The notes beneath the pieces were generated by a model, which was not told the DNA's origin, made no database searches, and saw only the letters and a list, made by a program, of their open reading frames with translations. Both the position numbers and the translations under genes were made by a program. This document shows, one piece after another, positions 38,485 through 43,139 of a stretch of DNA of 43,139 nt. The stretch spans positions 1-43,139 of the forward strand of contig CABSYW010000023.1 of the NCBI GenBank assembly GCA_902482035.1. Reading direction: 5' to 3'. Each line of letters starts with the position of its first letter. Positions within the stretch are counted from its first letter, which is position 1. The DNA is from an uncultured Collinsella sp. (GTDB lineage: Bacteria > Actinomycetota > Coriobacteriia > Coriobacteriales > Coriobacteriaceae).

Positions 38485-39938
<1,454 letters not shown>

Positions 39939-39941
39939 GTT

Positions 39942-40334
39942 ATGCGTATCCGCATCGTGTGCCCCGTGAGCTGCGCCTATGAGGGCGACGCTGCGTTTGT
40001 GTCGATTCCGTCCACGGATGGCGAGTTTGGCGTTCTGCCCGCTCACTCCAGCGAGATCTGCACGATCGACCGCGGTTACGTTCGCGTTTCCGATAAGGCC
40101 ATGGGCACTGTCGACCACACGTTTGCCGTGGCCGGCGGCTATGCCCAGGTTGCGGACGATGTCGTGACCGTTCTCGCCGAGCGCGCTTGCGATTTGGCGA
40201 CCGTCGATGCCGACAAGCTTAAAGCTGATATTCAAGGTTTTGAAGAGAAGCTGGGTAATTTGTCGGAGGATGATGCACGCCGCGCCTACCTCTATAATGA
40301 AATCGCATGGTGTAAGCTCAAGCTTGCCCAATAG
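39942..40334 (+). CDS. atpC: F1Fo ATP synthase subunit epsilon
   Basis: The 130-residue subunit couples F1 to the c-ring and restrains ATP hydrolysis. The N-terminal beta barrel has I-P-S-T-D-G-E-F-G-V-L-P-A-H-S, the family hallmark, and the C-terminal pair of helices starts around A-D-K-L-K-A-D. The ATG lies 3 bp after the atpD stop. It ends the operon; a strong terminator follows at 40371. Confidence 0.95.
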   Translation: MRIRIVCPVSCAYEGDAAFVSIPSTDGEFGVLPAHSSEICTIDRGYVRVSDKAMGTVDHTFAVAGGYAQVADDVVTVLAERACDLATVDADKLKADIQGFEEKLGNLSEDDARRAYLYNEIAWCKLKLAQ

Positions 40335-40370
40335 TCAAACGATTTAGCGTTCGACCATTTGCGAACACAT

Positions 40371-40409
40371 CATGCCCGGGATGGCCCAGCCACCCCGGGC
40401 ATGCTTTTT
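40371..40409 (+). terminator. Terminator of the ATP synthase operon
   Basis: CATGCCCGGG (40371-40380) pairs with CCCGGGCATG (40394-40403), followed by CTTTTT. The T-run ends 3 bp before the ribosome site of murA, so murA must be transcribed by read-through or from a promoter inside or before the hairpin. Confidence 0.85.
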
Positions 40410-40422
40410 GAAAGGGTAGACC

Positions 40423-41706
40423 TTGGATATTATCCGCGTTGAGGGTGGCCACGCCATCGGAGGCTCCGTGCCCGTTTCGGGCGCCAAGAACTCCGCGCTC
40501 AAACTCATGGCGGCAACGCTTCTGGCGCCGGGCAAGACGACGCTGCAGAACGTGCCCGATATTTCCGATGTCCACGTGATGGGCAAGGTGCTAAAAGGCA
40601 TGGGCGCTACGATCGATGTTCTCGACGAGCACACGCTCGAGATTGATACCTCTCAGGTCGATTCATGGGAGGCCCCCTACGAGCTCGTTGCCAAGATGCG
40701 CGCTTCCACCGCCGTCATGGGACCCCTGCTGGGCCGCTTCCATCGCGCCAAAATTGCCATGCCGGGCGGCTGCAACCTGGGTGCTCGCAAGATCGATATG
40801 CACATTCTTGGTCTCGAGGCCCTGGGCGTTGAGTTCGATACCGCCCACGGTTACATCAACGCTAATGCGCCCCAAGGTCTGCGCGGTACCACCGTCACGC
40901 TCGAGTTCGCCAGCGTCGGTGCGACCGAGAACCTCATCATGGCCTCTGTGCGCGCACAGGGCACCACGGTTATCGACAATGCCGCCCGCGAGCCCGAGAT
41001 CGTCGATCTCGCCAACATGCTCAACGAGATGGGCGCTAAGATTGTCGGCGCCGGTACGCCTGTCGTGACCATCGAGGGCGTGGAAGAGCTCCATCCCGTT
41101 ACCCATCGCGTAGTGGGCGACCGCATCGAGGCCGGTACCTTTATCGTTGCCGGTGCGTTGATGGCCGACGATCGCGGTGTCGACGTCACGGGTTTTTGCC
41201 CCATTCACTTGGGCATGGTGCTCAAGAAGATGGAGCTCATGGGTATCGACTGCGAGCGCGTCGAAGATGGCGTCCATGTGAACCGTGCCGAGCGTATCAA
41301 GCCGGTCGACATCCAGACGCTTCCGTTCCCCGGTTTCCCGACCGACATGCAGGCGCAGATTATGGTGCTCTCCGCCCTTGCCGACGGCAGTTCCGTTATT
41401 ACCGAGAACATCTTCGAGAATCGCTTTATGTTTGCCTCTGAGCTGGTGCGCATGGGTGCCGACATTCGTATCGAGAGCCATCATGCCATGATTCATGGCG
41501 TCAAGGGCTTCTCGGGTGCACAGGTTACCTCGCCCGATCTGCGTGGCGGAGCGGCCCTCGTCGTAGCGGGCTTGATCGCCGACGGGACGACCGAGGTTTC
41601 GGCCATCCATCACATCAAGCGCGGCTACGAGCAGTTTGTCGAAAAGCTGCAGGCGCTCGGCGCGCATGTCGAGCATGCTACCGTCCCCGATCCCGTCATC
41701 TACTAA
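40423..41706 (+). CDS. murA: UDP-N-acetylglucosamine 1-carboxyvinyltransferase
   Basis: The 427-residue enzyme adds enolpyruvate to UDP-GlcNAc, the first committed step of peptidoglycan synthesis in the cytoplasm. Lys22-Asn23 in S-G-A-K-N-S-A are present. The catalytic loop keeps Cys117 in M-P-G-G-C-N-L-G-A-R, the residue targeted by fosfomycin. The rest follows the two-lobed EPSP-synthase-like fold. The start is TTG 40423, 7 nt after AAAGGG; no better ATG exists near the N-terminus. Confidence 0.96.
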   Translation: MDIIRVEGGHAIGGSVPVSGAKNSALKLMAATLLAPGKTTLQNVPDISDVHVMGKVLKGMGATIDVLDEHTLEIDTSQVDSWEAPYELVAKMRASTAVMGPLLGRFHRAKIAMPGGCNLGARKIDMHILGLEALGVEFDTAHGYINANAPQGLRGTTVTLEFASVGATENLIMASVRAQGTTVIDNAAREPEIVDLANMLNEMGAKIVGAGTPVVTIEGVEELHPVTHRVVGDRIEAGTFIVAGALMADDRGVDVTGFCPIHLGMVLKKMELMGIDCERVEDGVHVNRAERIKPVDIQTLPFPGFPTDMQAQIMVLSALADGSSVITENIFENRFMFASELVRMGADIRIESHHAMIHGVKGFSGAQVTSPDLRGGAALVVAGLIADGTTEVSAIHHIKRGYEQFVEKLQALGAHVEHATVPDPVIY

Positions 41707-41718
41707 TACAGGTTGCCT

Positions 41719-42954
41719 ATGTTTAATAAAAAGCCCCTCGCGGATACCACCGCCCGAAGACCCTCAACTGGTGCGCAGGCCAAGATCTACAGTCGCGATA
41801 ACGTGGCTCGTTATTCCGAGCGCGCTCGTCAACGTCGTCGTAGCCACACGATTCGTCACGTCGCGCTCATTGTCGTGCTTGGCGTGCTGCTGAGTGCCAC
41901 TACCGCTGCCGGCCTGTGGTTTGCCACCATTATGGGCAAGCTCGGCGATTCCAATGTCATTACCGACAATCTGCGTCGGGTTCTGGTTGACACCGATGAG
42001 GCAAAGGATCCGTTCTACGTGCTGCTTCTTGGCACCGACGGCCGTCCGGGCGAGGATACGTATCGTGCCGACTCGATTATCCTGGCACGCATCGACCCCA
42101 CGCAAAAGCAGGCGACGCTCATTTCCGTTCCGCGCGACACCAAGGTCGAGTACAAGGGCGAGACCATGAAGATCAACGCCTGCCATACCGTTGGCGGCGC
42201 CGAGGCCATGGTCGAGGCGGTCAACGAGCTGTGCGGTGTTCAGATTTCCCACTATGCCGAGGTCAGCTTCGACGGTATGCAGGCGCTGATTGATTCGGTT
42301 GGCGGTATCGACATTAACGCAACCGATGATGTTGACGACCCCGAGCACCTGGATATTAAGATTACCGCTGGCCAGCAGCATATGGACGGTGCCACCGCCC
42401 TTACCTATGCCCGCTGCCGCTACACCTATGCCGACGGCGATTACACGCGCATGCGCCACCAGCGTCAGGTGCTTGGCGCCCTTGCCAACCAGATTCTCAA
42501 TAACTTCGATGCCACGAAGATCTTTGGCCTGGTTAATTCGCTGTCCGATATGCTCGTAACCGATATGAGCGTTCAGGATATCGTGGCTACGGTCAACGCC
42601 ATGCGCGGTATGGATGTCGACGGTATCTACTCGGCCAACCTGCCCTCGTACGCCGACGACAGCACCATGATCGACGGTGTGAGCTACGTCTTTGTCTACG
42701 AGGACGAGCTCAAGGAAATGATGGAGCGCGTCGATGCCGGCAAGGACCCCAAGGGTCCCAACACCATGGGCCTTTCCGACGGTTCCAGCTCTACGATTGG
42801 CGACCTGAACAACAACACGTCTGACGACTACGCAAACGGTACCGCAACCTCATCGGTCAGCTCTGACGATTCCGATGACTCAAGCGATTCAAGCGATTCG
42901 GACTACTACGAAGAGCCCACCGGCGACGGCAACGGCTACGAAGCCAACTACTAG
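41719..42954 (+). CDS. LytR-CpsA-Psr (LCP) family cell-wall polymer ligase
   Basis: The 411-residue protein probably attaches teichoic-acid-like or capsular polymers from lipid carriers to peptidoglycan outside the membrane. A basic N-terminal tail is followed by one membrane helix (about 47-70). The LCP domain starts at F-Y-V-L-L-L-G-T-D-G-R. It has R-A-D-S-I-I-L-A-R, S-V-P-R-D-T, V-G-G-I-D-I and Y-A-R-C-R-Y-T, with the Arg and Asp residues that bind the polyprenyl phosphate. The C-terminal 60 residues are Ser/Asp-rich and disordered. ATG 41719 is preferred over TTG 41713. murA lies 12 bp upstream, a shared wall theme. Confidence 0.93.
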   Translation: MFNKKPLADTTARRPSTGAQAKIYSRDNVARYSERARQRRRSHTIRHVALIVVLGVLLSATTAAGLWFATIMGKLGDSNVITDNLRRVLVDTDEAKDPFYVLLLGTDGRPGEDTYRADSIILARIDPTQKQATLISVPRDTKVEYKGETMKINACHTVGGAEAMVEAVNELCGVQISHYAEVSFDGMQALIDSVGGIDINATDDVDDPEHLDIKITAGQQHMDGATALTYARCRYTYADGDYTRMRHQRQVLGALANQILNNFDATKIFGLVNSLSDMLVTDMSVQDIVATVNAMRGMDVDGIYSANLPSYADDSTMIDGVSYVFVYEDELKEMMERVDAGKDPKGPNTMGLSDGSSSTIGDLNNNTSDDYANGTATSSVSSDDSDDSSDSSDSDYYEEPTGDGNGYEANY

Positions 42955-42955
42955 A

Positions 42956-43096
42956 GTTACGCGGTTTTACCAAACCGCGTAACCGCTTGACGCTGCAAAC
43001 CCGCCAGAGCGGCAATCTGCCTTTCAACTTCGGCGGCATGATCAAAAGATCAATGCCGCCTCGTTTCAAGGCACCTTGCTCGCTCTGGCGGGTTTT
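42956..43096 (+). repeat. Multi-hairpin 3'-end element, copy B
   Basis: It starts one base after the LCP stop. Hairpin 1 is GTTACGCGGTTT-TACC-AAACCGCGTAAC (42956-42983). TGACGCTGC follows. The long hairpin arm AACCCGCCAGAGCG (42998-43011) pairs with 43081-43094, then GCAA with TTGC across the same bulged T, then TGCCTT with AAGGCA across the same TC/CC loop. The inner hairpin is GGCGGCAT...ATGCCGCC (43032-43060). A T-run ends it. The last 43 bases of the window show nothing recognisable. Confidence 0.85.
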
Positions 43097-43139
43097 CGCT
43101 CATATGACCCAATCCTCTGTCAAGAGCCACAATGGCCCC

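Overview
The window is high-GC, gene-dense DNA that looks like a chromosome of the Coriobacteriia, most likely Collinsella or a close relative. This is inferred from codon use and gene order (prfA-prmC-tsaC ... upp-atpIBEFHAGDC-murA), not from a database search. No rRNA, tRNA or CRISPR array was seen.

Left part (1-9800): the first codons of an acyltransferase-3 gene run off the left edge on the minus strand. A small gene remnant, tandem operator-like palindromes and a minus-strand MFS efflux gene follow. Next comes a block (1916-7761) that reads as one metabolic unit. It encodes a fusion of an LpdD-like prenyl-flavin helper domain to a type 1 isopentenyl-diphosphate isomerase (Nudix) domain, a DASS-family anion transporter, an LpdC/UbiD-type aromatic acid decarboxylase, a UbiX flavin prenyltransferase and a MerR regulator. 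UbiD enzymes need prenylated FMN, which UbiX makes from a dimethylallyl phosphate, so an isomerase-like domain fused to the helper suggests dedicated cofactor supply. The isomerase domain has Ala where the catalytic Cys normally sits. Two 66-nt palindromic repeats bracket the transporter-ubiD-ubiX-merR part. A single-pass membrane protein and an aldose-1-epimerase follow.

Middle (10057-26289): a polar amino-acid ABC transporter (Tat-type lipoprotein, permease, ATPase), an M20 metallopeptidase, and an 11-kb gene for a giant sortase-anchored surface protein of about 3,640 residues. That protein has a fibro-slime domain, SpaA-type domains, 19 pilin isopeptide-linker modules and an LPNMG sorting motif. 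A run of nine G lies between its start codon and its signal peptide; gain or loss of one G gives an immediate stop, which fits phase variation. A decayed IS1595-like transposase lies downstream.

Right part (26290-43139): housekeeping genes. prfA and prmC (prmC carries an unusual ~120-residue insert) are followed by a HigB/RelE-type toxin-antitoxin pair, tsaC, glpK and upp, then the complete F1Fo ATP synthase operon with its own promoter, murA and an LCP cell-wall ligase. Two ~140-nt multi-hairpin elements directly follow the stop codons of prfA and the LCP gene. Their sequences differ but their stems are preserved by paired changes, and a decayed third copy follows the epimerase gene. These elements and the LpdD-isomerase cluster are the most promising undescribed features.
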